From positions 51,644-115,643 of the forward strand of contig JAWKJM010000010.1 in NCBI GenBank assembly GCA_041393775.1: 64,000 bases of DNA, read 5' to 3'. The notes under the pieces are model-generated. The model had not been told where the DNA came from, did not search any database, and worked only from the letters and a program-made list of their open reading frames with translations. This stretch comes from JADKAV01 sp041393775. GTDB lineage: Bacteria > Actinomycetota > Actinomycetes > S36-B12 > UBA10799. Both the position numbers and the translations under genes were made by a program. Each line of letters opens with the position of its first letter. Within the stretch, counting starts at the first letter, position 1. Positions 8,612 through 18,435 of the stretch are shown here, piece by piece.

Positions 8612-10777
8612 CTACCGGTACGTACCGCCCTCGGCGGCCAGTTCCACGAGCGAGTCCGGCACTGCGAAACGCTCACCGTACTTCTGCGTGAACTCCTGCG
8701 CCCGCGCGACGAAACCGGCCGGGCCGCCCTCGTACCCGTTGATGTACTGAAGCACGCCGCCGGTCCACGGCGGGAAACCGATGCCGAAGATCGAGCCGAT
8801 GTTCGCATCCGGCACGCTGCGCAACACGCCCTCGTCCAGGCAGCGCACCGAGTCGAGCGCTTCGGCGAACAGCATCCGCTCCTGCAATTCCCGCAGATCG
8901 ATGCTCGACGGGTCGACGTCCGATCCCCACGTGTCCGAGAGTCCGGACCACAGACCGGCACGCTTGCCATCGGTGTAGTCGTAGAAGCCGGCCCCGGCAG
9001 CGCGCCCGCCGCGGTCGAACTCCACGACCATCTTGTCGATGACCGGGTACGACGGGTGCTCCGGGAATTCCCAGCCCTCCGCCTCGGCCGCTTCCCGCGA
9101 GGCCTCACGGATCCGGCGTCCCAGTGTCAGGCTGACCTCGTCGAACAGCGCGAGCGGACCCGTCGGGTAACCGGCCTGCAGCGCTGCCTGCTCGATGCTC
9201 TGGGCGGGAACCCCCTCGGCCAGCATCGCGCCCGCCTCGCCCATGAACGTCCCGATCACCCGGCTGGTGAAGAAGCCGCGACTGTCGTTGACCACGATCG
9301 GGGTCTTCTTGATCTGCAGCGCGACGTCCACAGCCTTGGCGATGGCCGCATCCGAGGTCTGCTCACCCACGACGATCTCCAGCAGCGGCATCTTGTCAAC
9401 GGGCGAGAAGAAGTGCATCCCGATGAAGTCCGCCGGCCGGGAGATCCCCTTGGCCAGACCCGTGATGGGCAGCGTCGAGGTGTTGGAGGCCAGCAGCGAC
9501 CCTTCGGCCATGAACGGCTCGATCTCGGCGTACACCTTGTGCTTCAGCGACGGGTCCTCGAACACGGCCTCGATGAGCAGATCCGCACCCTTGGCGTCGG
9601 CGGCGTTGTCGGTGGCCAGGATCCGTCCCAGCACCTCGTCGGCTGCCTCGCGGGTCATCTTGCCCCGGCTCACGGCCTTGTCGAGCAACTTCTCGCTGTA
9701 CGCCTTGCCTTTCAGCGCCGACTCCAGCGAGACGTCCTTCAAGATGACCTCCATGCCCGACCGCGCGGACACATAGGCGATGCCGGCGCCCATCATCCCG
9801 GCGCCGAGCACCACCAGCTTCTTGGCTTTGTACTTCTCGAAGCCGGCCGGCCGGCTGCCCCCCTTCATGATGGTCTGCAGGTCGAAGAAGAACGCCTTGA
9901 TCATGTTCTTGCTGACCTGGCCCGTGGCCAGTTTCACGAAGTACTGGGTCTCGATGAACAAGGCGTTGTCGATGTCCACCTGCGACCCCTCGACCGCGGC
10001 GGACATGATGTACCGCGGCCCGGGCATCGGCGCACCTTTGAGCTGCTTGCGCAGGTTCGCCGGGAAGGCAGGCAGCATGGCGGCGAACTTGGGGTTCGAT
10101 GGAGTGCCGCCGGGGATCTTGTGGCCCTTGACGTCCCACGGCTGAACGGCCTCGGGGTTGGCCTTGATCCATGCCTTGGCGGCGGGGATCAACTCGTCCG
10201 GGTCGCTGACGAGCTCGTCCACGAGACCCACTTCGAGGGCTGCGGCGGGCTTGCGGCGCTGACCCTGCAGCAGCACCTCCATGAGCGCCTTCTGCAGGCC
10301 GAACATACGCACCGTGCGCGCCACCCCGCCACCGCCGGGCAGCAGGCCCAGCGACACCTCGGGCAGACCAATCTCGCTGCCCTTGACGTCCAGGGCGATG
10401 CGGTGGTGGCACGCCAGGGCGATCTCCAGCCCACCGCCGAGGGCGGCACCGTTGATCGCCGCGACCACCGGCTTACCCAAGGTCTCCAGTTGCCGGGAAA
10501 GCCCCTTGAACTCCTGCAACTGCTCGGTCAGCGCCGACGCGTCCGCGGGCGTGGTCTGGCTCAGCAACGTCAGGTCCCCGCCCGCGAAGAAGGTCTTCTT
10601 CCCGCTGGTGATCACCACCCCGGAGATCGAGTCCTTCTCCGCGAGCAGCCGCTGCATGGTCTGCGCGAAACTGCTCTGGAACGTGGCGTTCATGGTGTTG
10701 GCGCCCTGATCGGGATCGTCCATCGTCAGCGTGACGATCCCGTCGGCGTCCTGCTCCCAAGCGATCATGTTCGTCAT
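8612..10777 (-). CDS. fadB: Multifunctional fatty acid oxidation enzyme: enoyl-CoA hydratase / 3-hydroxyacyl-CoA dehydrogenase
   Basis: A 721-residue FadB/FadJ-type enzyme for hydration of enoyl-CoA and NAD-dependent oxidation of 3-hydroxyacyl-CoA. The N-terminal crotonase domain (about 1-200) has AAINGAALGGGLEIALACH with the oxyanion hole. From about 320 a Rossmann fold starts with VVLGAGMMGAGIAY. The HCDH C-terminal domains follow, with SNTSTLPITGLA and IGMHFFSPVDKMPLLE (catalytic His) and VNDSRGFFTSRV. ATG 10777 sits 4 nt after the thiolase stop; ATG 10768 is an alternative with better spacing to the GAGGAG ribosome site. It is the second gene of a thiolase-fadB operon. Whether the symbol should be fadB or fadJ is open. 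Confidence 0.95.
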   Translation of the reverse strand: MTNMIAWEQDADGIVTLTMDDPDQGANTMNATFQSSFAQTMQRLLAEKDSISGVVITSGKKTFFAGGDLTLLSQTTPADASALTEQLQEFKGLSRQLETLGKPVVAAINGAALGGGLEIALACHHRIALDVKGSEIGLPEVSLGLLPGGGGVARTVRMFGLQKALMEVLLQGQRRKPAAALEVGLVDELVSDPDELIPAAKAWIKANPEAVQPWDVKGHKIPGGTPSNPKFAAMLPAFPANLRKQLKGAPMPGPRYIMSAAVEGSQVDIDNALFIETQYFVKLATGQVSKNMIKAFFFDLQTIMKGGSRPAGFEKYKAKKLVVLGAGMMGAGIAYVSARSGMEVILKDVSLESALKGKAYSEKLLDKAVSRGKMTREAADEVLGRILATDNAADAKGADLLIEAVFEDPSLKHKVYAEIEPFMAEGSLLASNTSTLPITGLAKGISRPADFIGMHFFSPVDKMPLLEIVVGEQTSDAAIAKAVDVALQIKKTPIVVNDSRGFFTSRVIGTFMGEAGAMLAEGVPAQSIEQAALQAGYPTGPLALFDEVSLTLGRRIREASREAAEAEGWEFPEHPSYPVIDKMVVEFDRGGRAAGAGFYDYTDGKRAGLWSGLSDTWGSDVDPSSIDLRELQERMLFAEALDSVRCLDEGVLRSVPDANIGSIFGIGFPPWTGGVLQYINGYEGGPAGFVARAQEFTQKYGERFAVPDSLVELAAEGGTYR

Positions 10778-10781
10778 CTCC

Positions 10782-11996
<1,215 letters not shown>

Positions 11997-12029
11997 AGCA
12001 CTCCTTCAGTCCGGGCTATGCCGATCAGC

Positions 12030-13229
12030 CTAAGCGGGAGGTCCGACGTCAGCAGGAGCAGGTTGCGATTCCGGGTCCCGGCGGCCGATCGCGGTCGCAA
12101 TCTGCGGGAACAACATCACCGATACGACCCCAGCGCCGACCAGGGTGGCAGCGTCCGAGGAGGTCATGATGCCCGCCGTCTGACCCACCTCGGACAGGGC
12201 GACGAGCAGCGGCAGAGCGGTGGCCGTGTAGAAGACCATCTGCCAGCGCTGGTTGCCGGTGAGGACGTTGCGGTACAGGGACAGAGCGGGGACTCCCCGG
12301 ATGACGAGCATCAACGCCGCGAACACGATCGGCGCGTAGGGCCGCGCGATGATCGAGTCGATGTCCAGCGTCATGCCCGAGTTGACGAAGAAGACCGGGA
12401 TCAGCAGACCCCAGCTGAGCGCCTCCAGTTTGCGCTCCAGCTGGACGGTGTCACCGGGCGCCCAGCGCCGCAGGACCACCCCCGCCAGGAAGCCGCCGAG
12501 CACGACGTCCAGGCCGAAGTCCGAGGCCAGCAGCAGCAGCAACGCCAGCAGCACGACGGTCCAGCGCAGTGTGATCTGGCCGGTGCCATGCTCCTGCAGC
12601 CCCAGCCGCAACGCCAACCCCCGCCGCCGGACCCTGATCAGCACTCGCAGGACCGCGAACACGGCCAGCGCCATGCCCACCAAGGCGATGAGCCCGCCGA
12701 TGGCACCAGTCGAGCTGAGGAGCAACGCCATCGCCACGATCGGCAGGAACTCGCCCACCGCACCGGCGGCGAAGACGAACCTGCCCAGCGGCCTGTCGAG
12801 TGTGCCGTTCTCGCGCAGGATCGGCAGCAGCGTCCCCAGCGCCGTCGTCGTCAGCGCGATGACGACTTCCACGTTGCCGTCGATCCCGCGCATGCGCTGG
12901 ATCACCAGCACGGCCACGATCGCCAGCCCGGCGGTGATGAACCAGCCTTTGACCGCGAGTCTGCCGGGGGTCTGTTGGAAGAGTTCCACCTCCAACTCGT
13001 AGCCGGCCATCAAGAAGAGGAATCCCAGACCGAGTTGCGACAGCACAGCGATCTGATCCGGCGACGCCCAGTTGAAGGCTTCCGGTCCGATCAGGATGCC
13101 GCCCAGGATCAGGAAGACGACCTGCGGGATCGAGGGACCGGGCAGGACCGCAGTGAGGATCGGGGCGATGCCCGCCACGATCGCCACCGCGAACAACGAC
13201 TCCAGCAAGGAAGGCATGAGGCCAAGCAT
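12030..13229 (-). CDS. CPA2-type cation:proton antiporter (Kef/GerN-like membrane domain)
   Basis: A 399-residue integral membrane protein with about 11-12 hydrophobic segments. Its fold signatures are those of the monovalent cation:proton antiporter-2 family: SIPQVVFLILGGILIGPEAF early, LGLGFLFLMAGYELEVELF, then alternating helices ending in VGAGVVSVMLFPQIATAIG. No cytoplasmic TrkA-N/NAD-binding domain is attached, unlike KefB/C. It probably exchanges Na+ or K+ for H+, but ion specificity is not readable. ATG 13229; ATG 13217 is an alternative. The terminator at 13231-13268 separates it from the lipoprotein gene upstream. Confidence 0.88.
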   Translation of the reverse strand: MLGLMPSLLESLFAVAIVAGIAPILTAVLPGPSIPQVVFLILGGILIGPEAFNWASPDQIAVLSQLGLGFLFLMAGYELEVELFQQTPGRLAVKGWFITAGLAIVAVLVIQRMRGIDGNVEVVIALTTTALGTLLPILRENGTLDRPLGRFVFAAGAVGEFLPIVAMALLLSSTGAIGGLIALVGMALAVFAVLRVLIRVRRRGLALRLGLQEHGTGQITLRWTVVLLALLLLLASDFGLDVVLGGFLAGVVLRRWAPGDTVQLERKLEALSWGLLIPVFFVNSGMTLDIDSIIARPYAPIVFAALMLVIRGVPALSLYRNVLTGNQRWQMVFYTATALPLLVALSEVGQTAGIMTSSDAATLVGAGVVSVMLFPQIATAIGRRDPESQPAPADVGPPA

Positions 13230-13230
13230 G

Positions 13231-13268
13231 CAAGAGGGGGACGCCGTGTTGCCCGCGTCCCCCTCTTG
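13231..13268 (-). terminator. Strong intrinsic-terminator-like hairpin after the lipoprotein gene
   Basis: A perfect 14-bp stem (CAAGAGGGGGACGC with its complement) around a 10-nt loop, 13 nt beyond the lipoprotein stop and directly before the antiporter start. It lacks a long U tract, as is common in actinobacteria. On the minus strand it would end the lipoprotein transcript. Confidence 0.75.
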
Positions 13269-13281
13269 TCAGAGAAGGCGA

Positions 13282-13674
13282 TCAGCCGGCCAGGGCCTCC
13301 TGGAGTTTCGTGGTGCACTCCTGGACCCGGGAAGCTTGGGACGGGTCGTCGATGAGTTCCTGCGTCAGATTCGAGGCGGTGTCCTGCAGTTCCTGCGCCT
13401 TCTGCTGCAGTTCGGTCGCGTCACCGGAGGTCGGGTCGCTCATCAGCTCCTTGGCGGCGGCCGCGTATTCGTCCACCTTCTGGCAGTACTCCTCGACGGC
13501 GGAAGATGCCGCCATGGTCTCGTCCGCGCTCGCTTCCATCGACGGTTTCATCGTGTCGGCAGGCGCCGCTGCAGTGGTTTCCGTCGTCGCTGTGTCGTCA
13601 CCGCCGCCACAAGCCGACAACCCGCCGAACAGCAAGGGCACTAGCAGGATCAGGCCGAGTGTCTTCTTCATCAC
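13282..13674 (-). CDS. Small secreted lipoprotein of unknown function
   Basis: 130 residues. A classic lipoprotein signal (MMKKTLGLILLVPLLFGG) ends in the lipobox LSAC, with the lipidated Cys at about residue 22. A low-complexity Thr/Ala/Asp linker follows, then a predicted alpha-helical domain (about 60-128) containing two cysteines (EYCQKV and VQECTT) that could form a disulfide. No family was recognised. The helical part, rich in Ala, Glu and Gln, may be a short coiled coil. It stands alone, ending at a strong hairpin and with a repeat zone upstream, so it is probably monocistronic. Confidence 0.8.
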   Translation of the reverse strand: MMKKTLGLILLVPLLFGGLSACGGGDDTATTETTAAAPADTMKPSMEASADETMAASSAVEEYCQKVDEYAAAAKELMSDPTSGDATELQQKAQELQDTASNLTQELIDDPSQASRVQECTTKLQEALAG

Positions 13675-13736
13675 GCCTCCCAGGCATCGAGTTTCCCGAC
13701 CCTACCGCTCGCACGGCCTTTCGCATAGTCCCCGAA

Positions 13737-14094
13737 CGGTCGTGTTCGAGTCCCGTGGTTCCCGTTCAGATTTCGGGTTCCGGTTCGGCCTTGGGGTTCC
13801 GGTTTGACCTTCTGGGTGGGAGCGAGGCTTGCAGGAACGGCTGCCGGAGTTGGGCGCGAGGCTAGAGAACGCGCTCGAGGTAGCGAATGCACGTGTGGTT
13901 TCGCTGACGTCGTACACGTTCTGAAGTCTGAAAATGGCTGCGCCGCAGAAGTGGGCCGCGACGTTAGAGAATGGTCGCGAGGTTAGAGATCGTGCACCAG
14001 GTTAGTGAATGCACGTGTGGCTTCTCTAACGTCGTGCACGTTCTCTAACGCGAGCGATTTTCGCCCGGCATTTCCCCGCCTGAGCCAGCCGCCG
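13737..14094 (-). repeat. Family B palindromic array, copy B2 (with degenerate C-like units)
   Basis: The gap 13675-14117 contains no gene. From 13737 to 13808 there are degenerate GGTTCCGGTT units like family C. From about 13851 to 14094 there is an inverted-orientation family B copy: two fold-back cores with GTTAG/CTAAC on 19-bp spacing and CACACGTG in the turn. It finishes with the leader CGAGCGATTTTCGCCCGGCATTTC read in reverse. The first core is more decayed (CTCGAGCGCG instead of CTCGTGCACG). The array ends 24 bp from the stop of the DUF2510 gene. Confidence 0.78.
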
Positions 14095-14117
14095 GCCGGA
14101 ACCCCGGCGCTGATGCG

Positions 14118-14831
14118 TCAGCGGGGCCGGCGATCGTTGGTCCACTGCCTGCCGTCCCACCAGCGCCACTGCCCGGGATCCTCCGGGTCGGGGTACCAGG
14201 ACCCCTGCGGCGTGGGCCCGGTTGCTGGATGCTCGTGAACCGGACTCGCGCCTGCTTGGGTGGCTCCGCCCCCGTAGTAGCCCGGTGCGCCCACCGCCGC
14301 GGGCTTGGGCCGCCCCACGATCGCCGCAACGATCAGCCAGACGACACCCGCGACCGCCAGGACGGCCCCGAGCACTGCGACCCCGCTCCAGCCGAAGGCG
14401 CCCCCCAGGGTCGACGCCAGGGATGGCCCGAGGACCAGCCGGGCGCCATCGTCGGTGGCCGTGATCTCATACGTCCCCGCCACATCAGCAGGGAACGAGA
14501 CAACGCCCACGTACGTGGTCGAACCCAACGTGACCGTCGTGGACGAACTGCCGCATGAGATGCAGGTCGTGGTGACAGGGCCGTTCGGCCCCGTGACGGC
14601 GATCGAGGCCGGGTCGATGCTGACCTGTGCTGACGAGGCGTACACGTTGCCGGCGTTCTCGTAGACGACGTAGGTGCCGTTGGCGAGTTGCTCGGAGGTC
14701 GAACCCGGCGTGGACCATTCGTCGCCGATCGTGTTCAACGACGACGCGACCCCGCCCACCGCCTTCGCCACGCCGACGGCGAACACGACAGCCCCCACGA
14801 GAATCAAGATGATTGGCACAACCTTGCGCAT
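14118..14831 (-). CDS. Membrane protein with C-terminal DUF2510 motif
   Basis: 237 residues. Start ATG 14831 gives a basic N-terminus and a first TM helix (VVPIILILVGAVVFAVGVA). An extracytoplasmic beta-rich domain follows, with a CISCGSS cysteine pair, then a second TM (VAVLGAVLAVAGVVWLIVAA) and a Gly/Pro/Ala-rich linker. The terminal module, GSWYPDPEDPGQWRWWDG then RQWT, is the DUF2510 signature (xGWYPDPxxxxxxRYWDGxxWT), typical of actinobacterial envelope proteins. Upstream coding potential beyond this ATG is out of character. It is divergent from the PLP enzyme gene, with about 150 bp between. Function unknown. Confidence 0.85.
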   Translation of the reverse strand: MRKVVPIILILVGAVVFAVGVAKAVGGVASSLNTIGDEWSTPGSTSEQLANGTYVVYENAGNVYASSAQVSIDPASIAVTGPNGPVTTTCISCGSSSTTVTLGSTTYVGVVSFPADVAGTYEITATDDGARLVLGPSLASTLGGAFGWSGVAVLGAVLAVAGVVWLIVAAIVGRPKPAAVGAPGYYGGGATQAGASPVHEHPATGPTPQGSWYPDPEDPGQWRWWDGRQWTNDRRPR

Positions 14832-14982
14832 GGGTACACAGTGCCATGCAGGGCGGGTCTGTTGCGGTGCGACGGCGAGGAGCCCTAGTGGCGCGTCGGG
14901 CCCCCGTGGGCGCGGAGATCTCGAGCACCTGCACCGGTTTCCGGGTGCCAGACGCACGCGCCCCGGCGTAGGCTCGATACCT

Positions 14983-16374
14983 GTGAGCGACTTCGACGAC
15001 TTCATCGACGGCTTCTACCCCTACCGCAAGGAAACGACGAACTACCGCGCGATACCCGACGAGCCGCGCGATCGCGCAGACGTGCTCGCGGAGATCACCG
15101 CCATGGCCAAGCGCGAGGATGCCATGGGAGACGACGGCAAGGTTTCCGGGAGCCTGTACAGCGGCGACCACGAGCACTATGCCTATCTCGGCGAGGTCTT
15201 CTCGGAGTTCTCCCACGCCAATGTGCTGCAGCGCGACATGTACCCGTCGGCCACCAAGTTCGAGGGCGAGATCATCGCCATGGTGCTCGACCTGCTCAAC
15301 GGGGACGCCAACGCCTGTGGGGTCGTCACCAGTGGTGGTTCCGAGAGTCTGATCACCGCGCTGTACTCCTACCGGGAAGCGGCCCGCGAACGCGGCGTCA
15401 CCATGCCGAACGTGGTCATGCCGATCACCGCGCACGTCGCGTTGGACAAGGGTGCCCACTGGATGGACATCGAGATGCGGCATGCGCCGCTGTCCGACAA
15501 GTACACCGCCGACGTCGCGGCGATGGCGGACCTGATCGACGACCAGACCATCGCACTGGTGGGTTCAGCCGGGGACTACGGACATGGCTTGATCGATCCC
15601 ATCGAGGAGATCGCCGCGCTGGCCGCGGAGCGCGGCATCGGGATGCACGTCGACGGCTGCCTGGGCGGGCTACTGTGGCCCTGGGCCGAAGCACTGGGCT
15701 ACGACATCCCGCCGTGGGACTTCCGGGTCCCCGGCGTGACCTCGATCTCCGCGGACACCCACAAGTACGGCTACGCGCTCAAAGGCACGTCCACCCTCTT
15801 GTACCGGAGCAAGGATCTGCGCCGCCATCAGTACTTCACGTACCCGGACTGGCCGGGCGGCCTCTACCTGTCACCGGGGCTGGCGGGCTCGCGCTCCGGT
15901 GGCCTGCTCGCCGCCACCTGGGCCGCGATGCTCACCACCGGGCGCAAGGGCTACCTGGCCGCGGCCCGCGGCATTCTGGAGACCGCCGCCACCATCCGGG
16001 AAGGCGTCAATGCGACCGAGGGTCTGCAGGTGATCGGGGACCCGAAGTTCCTGGTGGCGTTCATGGCCGACCGCGAGGACCTCGACATCTACCTGGTCAA
16101 TGACGCGTTGAAGAAGTCCGGCTGGCGGATGAACGCACTGCAACTGCCTGCGGCGCTGCACTTCTGCGTGACCCGCCCGAACACCCGGCCCGGAGTCGCC
16201 GAAGCGTTCGTCGAGGATCTGCAGGCGGCGGCGGCCTACGCCCTGGACAACGTCGGAACCCCGGCCGCCAGCGGCGCGATGTACGGCTTCGGCCATACCC
16301 CGCAGGGCAACCAGACCATCAACACACTGATGTCGGGGGTGCTGGACGCAATGCACGAGGTGGCGCCGGAGTGA
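14983..16374 (+). CDS. Sphingosine-1-phosphate-lyase-family PLP-dependent decarboxylase/lyase
   Basis: A 463-residue fold-type I PLP enzyme resembling sphingosine-1-phosphate lyase more than glutamate decarboxylase. It has GDANACGVVTSGGSESL (PLP-phosphate site), an acidic HVDGCLGG segment (Asp to the PLP nitrogen), and the Schiff-base Lys261 in SADTHKYGYALKG. The C-terminal region is also S1P-lyase-like. GTG 14983 is chosen because VSDFDDFIDG begins the natural N-terminal helix; the open frame upstream is not protein-like. The next gene, an FGGY kinase, overlaps by 4 nt (GTGA), implying a shared substrate pathway. Actinobacteria generally lack sphingolipids, so the real substrate may be another phosphoethanolamine-like or sugar-phosphate compound. 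Confidence 0.85.
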   Translation: MSDFDDFIDGFYPYRKETTNYRAIPDEPRDRADVLAEITAMAKREDAMGDDGKVSGSLYSGDHEHYAYLGEVFSEFSHANVLQRDMYPSATKFEGEIIAMVLDLLNGDANACGVVTSGGSESLITALYSYREAARERGVTMPNVVMPITAHVALDKGAHWMDIEMRHAPLSDKYTADVAAMADLIDDQTIALVGSAGDYGHGLIDPIEEIAALAAERGIGMHVDGCLGGLLWPWAEALGYDIPPWDFRVPGVTSISADTHKYGYALKGTSTLLYRSKDLRRHQYFTYPDWPGGLYLSPGLAGSRSGGLLAATWAAMLTTGRKGYLAAARGILETAATIREGVNATEGLQVIGDPKFLVAFMADREDLDIYLVNDALKKSGWRMNALQLPAALHFCVTRPNTRPGVAEAFVEDLQAAAAYALDNVGTPAASGAMYGFGHTPQGNQTINTLMSGVLDAMHEVAPE

Positions 16375-17963
16375 CCTGGATCCTGGCCATCGATCTGGGA
16401 ACCGGTGGCCCCAAGGTGGCAGCGGTGGGCGTCGACGGTCAACTGCTGGCGACCGCTTTCAAGCCGGTTTCGGTCTACGTCGGCCTGGACGGGACTGCCA
16501 CCCAGGACGCGATCGAGTGGGAGGTCGCGCTGCGGGCTGCCATCGCCGAGGTCATCGAGGACAGGGCGTTCGACGGCCTCAAGGCGATCGGCATCACGGG
16601 GCAGTGGGCCTCCACCGTCCCCGTCGGAATGGATGACGCACCTGCGGGACCGGTCCTGCTCTGGTCGGACACGCGATCCCGCGCCAACGTGACAAAGATC
16701 GTGGGCGGTCCCCTGAACGTGGGCGGCTACGCCCCGCTGAAAGTCCTACCGTTCCTGCGCGCGACCGGTGCGGCACCCAGCCCGTCGGGGGCCGATCCGA
16801 CCGGGCATGCGCTGCTGTTGCAGAACGAGTTGTCCGAGGTCGGGGACCGCTGCCGGGTCCTGCTCGAACCTGTGGACTACGTGGCCTTCCTGCTCACTGG
16901 CCGGGCGGTCGCCACACCTGCCTCGATGACCGCGTCCTGGCTCACGGACAACCACATCGGCAGTAGGCCGGGCTACGTGGAGGATCTGGTCCGGCGTTCG
17001 GGGCGCCGACCCGAACTGCTGCCCGAGCTGGTCCCCACAGGCTCCGTCCAGGGGCCGCTGCTGCCCGAACCCGCCCAACGACTCGGCATCAAGGCCGGGG
17101 TTCCGGTGGTGTGCGGGTTTCCGGACATGCACGCGGCCATCGTCGGCAGCGGCGCCGTCGGCCCCTACGAAACGCACCTGGCGGTCAGCACGACGGCCTG
17201 GCTGTCGTCACGGGTCCCGTTCAAGAAGACCGACATACTGCATTCGATGGCCACCATGCCGGGCCTGGATCCGCACATGAATTTGGTCGGCAACAACATC
17301 GAGACAGGTGGTGCGGCCCTGTCCTGGTTGCGCGAGCAGATCATCGCACCCTCCGACGGCCTGCTCGGCGGAGGCAGCGGGATCGGCGCGGACGGCGCCG
17401 CCCCTGTCTTCCAGCAGCCCACGTACGACGCGCTCACCGCCCTTGCAGCGACAGCGCCGGCCGGCTGTGAGGGACTGATCTTCACTCCCTGGTTGTCCGG
17501 CGAGCGCAGCCCGGTCGAGGACCGGAACCTGCGGGCGGCGTTCCTGAACCTGTCCCTGCGCACGGACCGCGCGATGATGGTGCGCGCAGTGCTCGAGGGC
17601 GTCGCACTCAACATCCGATGGCTGTTCCACTACTACGAGAAGTTCCTCAAGCGCACGGTTCCGACGATCCGGATCATGGGTGGCGGGGCACAGTCCGACC
17701 TATGGTGCTCGATCATCGCCTCCACGCTCGATCGGCGCATCGAGCAGGTGGACGATCCCCTGAACGCCCAACTGCGCGGGACAGCGCTATGGGCGCAGGT
17801 CTGCACCGGTGAGATGACGCTCGAGCAGGCGGCCCGACTCGTCCCCGTGGCCCGCACGTTCGACCCGATTCCCGCCGACCGCGACGTCTACGCCCACCAC
17901 TACCGCGAATACCGGAAGTTGTACGGCACTCTCAAGGGCTTCTACCGCCGCCTTAACGGCTAG
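16371..17963 (+). CDS. FGGY-family carbohydrate kinase (xylulokinase-like)
   Basis: A 530-residue sugar kinase of the FGGY family, phosphorylating a sugar or polyol with ATP. It shows the N-terminal phosphate-1 motif AIDLGTGGPKVA, a GITGQWAS segment, VLLWSDTRS, the central VCGFPDMHAA, and the ATP-domain MGGGAQSDLWCSIIA near residue 435. The start is GTG 16371, sharing GTGA with the stop of the PLP enzyme. Xylulokinase or glycerol-kinase relatives are possible, and the residues that define substrate are not diagnostic by eye. Translational coupling with an S1P-lyase-type enzyme is unusual and suggests a two-step catabolic route. Confidence 0.88.
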   Translation: MTWILAIDLGTGGPKVAAVGVDGQLLATAFKPVSVYVGLDGTATQDAIEWEVALRAAIAEVIEDRAFDGLKAIGITGQWASTVPVGMDDAPAGPVLLWSDTRSRANVTKIVGGPLNVGGYAPLKVLPFLRATGAAPSPSGADPTGHALLLQNELSEVGDRCRVLLEPVDYVAFLLTGRAVATPASMTASWLTDNHIGSRPGYVEDLVRRSGRRPELLPELVPTGSVQGPLLPEPAQRLGIKAGVPVVCGFPDMHAAIVGSGAVGPYETHLAVSTTAWLSSRVPFKKTDILHSMATMPGLDPHMNLVGNNIETGGAALSWLREQIIAPSDGLLGGGSGIGADGAAPVFQQPTYDALTALAATAPAGCEGLIFTPWLSGERSPVEDRNLRAAFLNLSLRTDRAMMVRAVLEGVALNIRWLFHYYEKFLKRTVPTIRIMGGGAQSDLWCSIIASTLDRRIEQVDDPLNAQLRGTALWAQVCTGEMTLEQAARLVPVARTFDPIPADRDVYAHHYREYRKLYGTLKGFYRRLNG

Positions 17964-18027
17964 CATCCCGACAACCGTGTTCCGGCTCGTTCGCTGCGGG
18001 TCCGGTCCTGGCTGAGGCGTCGGATCC

Positions 18028-18435
18028 TCAATCGGAGACCTGGGTCAGATCGAGCAGCCGGTCCCGCAGCGGATGCGCCACCGGCGGCAGATGACCCGCG
18101 GCGAGGTTGTCCACGCCGCGTTCACGCAGTCGCGCCGCCCCCCTCGCGTTGCCCCGCCGGGCGTGTGTCAGCGACACCGCCAGTTGCGCCATCCCCTTCC
18201 AGGCCGCGCGCTCGGGTTCCGGCGCCGCCTTCCAGGCCGCCTCGAGGACCTCGTGCGCCTGGAACGGCAGGCCCTGGTCGAGCAGGCGATCGGCCAGATC
18301 CACCACGGCGCCGGGCGATGCATCGATGTCGTCGGGCAGCGGGTCGACACCCGCTTCACCGGCGCCCAGCGGCCTGCCGAGGCGGTCACGGGGCCGGGCG
18401 TTCCGCGGGCGGCCGGACTCGTCGCGGTCACGCAT
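18028..18435 (-). CDS. DUF309 domain protein
   Basis: 135 residues. The conserved core is the DUF309 helical motif LPFQAHEVLEAAWK, followed by WKGMAQLAVSLTHARRGNARGA. In this family a His and Glu of the HEVLE motif line a putative active site, but no activity is established. The first ~30 residues are Arg-rich and probably disordered. ATG 18435 overlaps the stop of the upstream membrane protein by 8 nt (ATGCGTGA), so the two are co-translated. The function of the pair is unknown. Confidence 0.85.
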   Translation of the reverse strand: MRDRDESGRPRNARPRDRLGRPLGAGEAGVDPLPDDIDASPGAVVDLADRLLDQGLPFQAHEVLEAAWKAAPEPERAAWKGMAQLAVSLTHARRGNARGAARLRERGVDNLAAGHLPPVAHPLRDRLLDLTQVSD

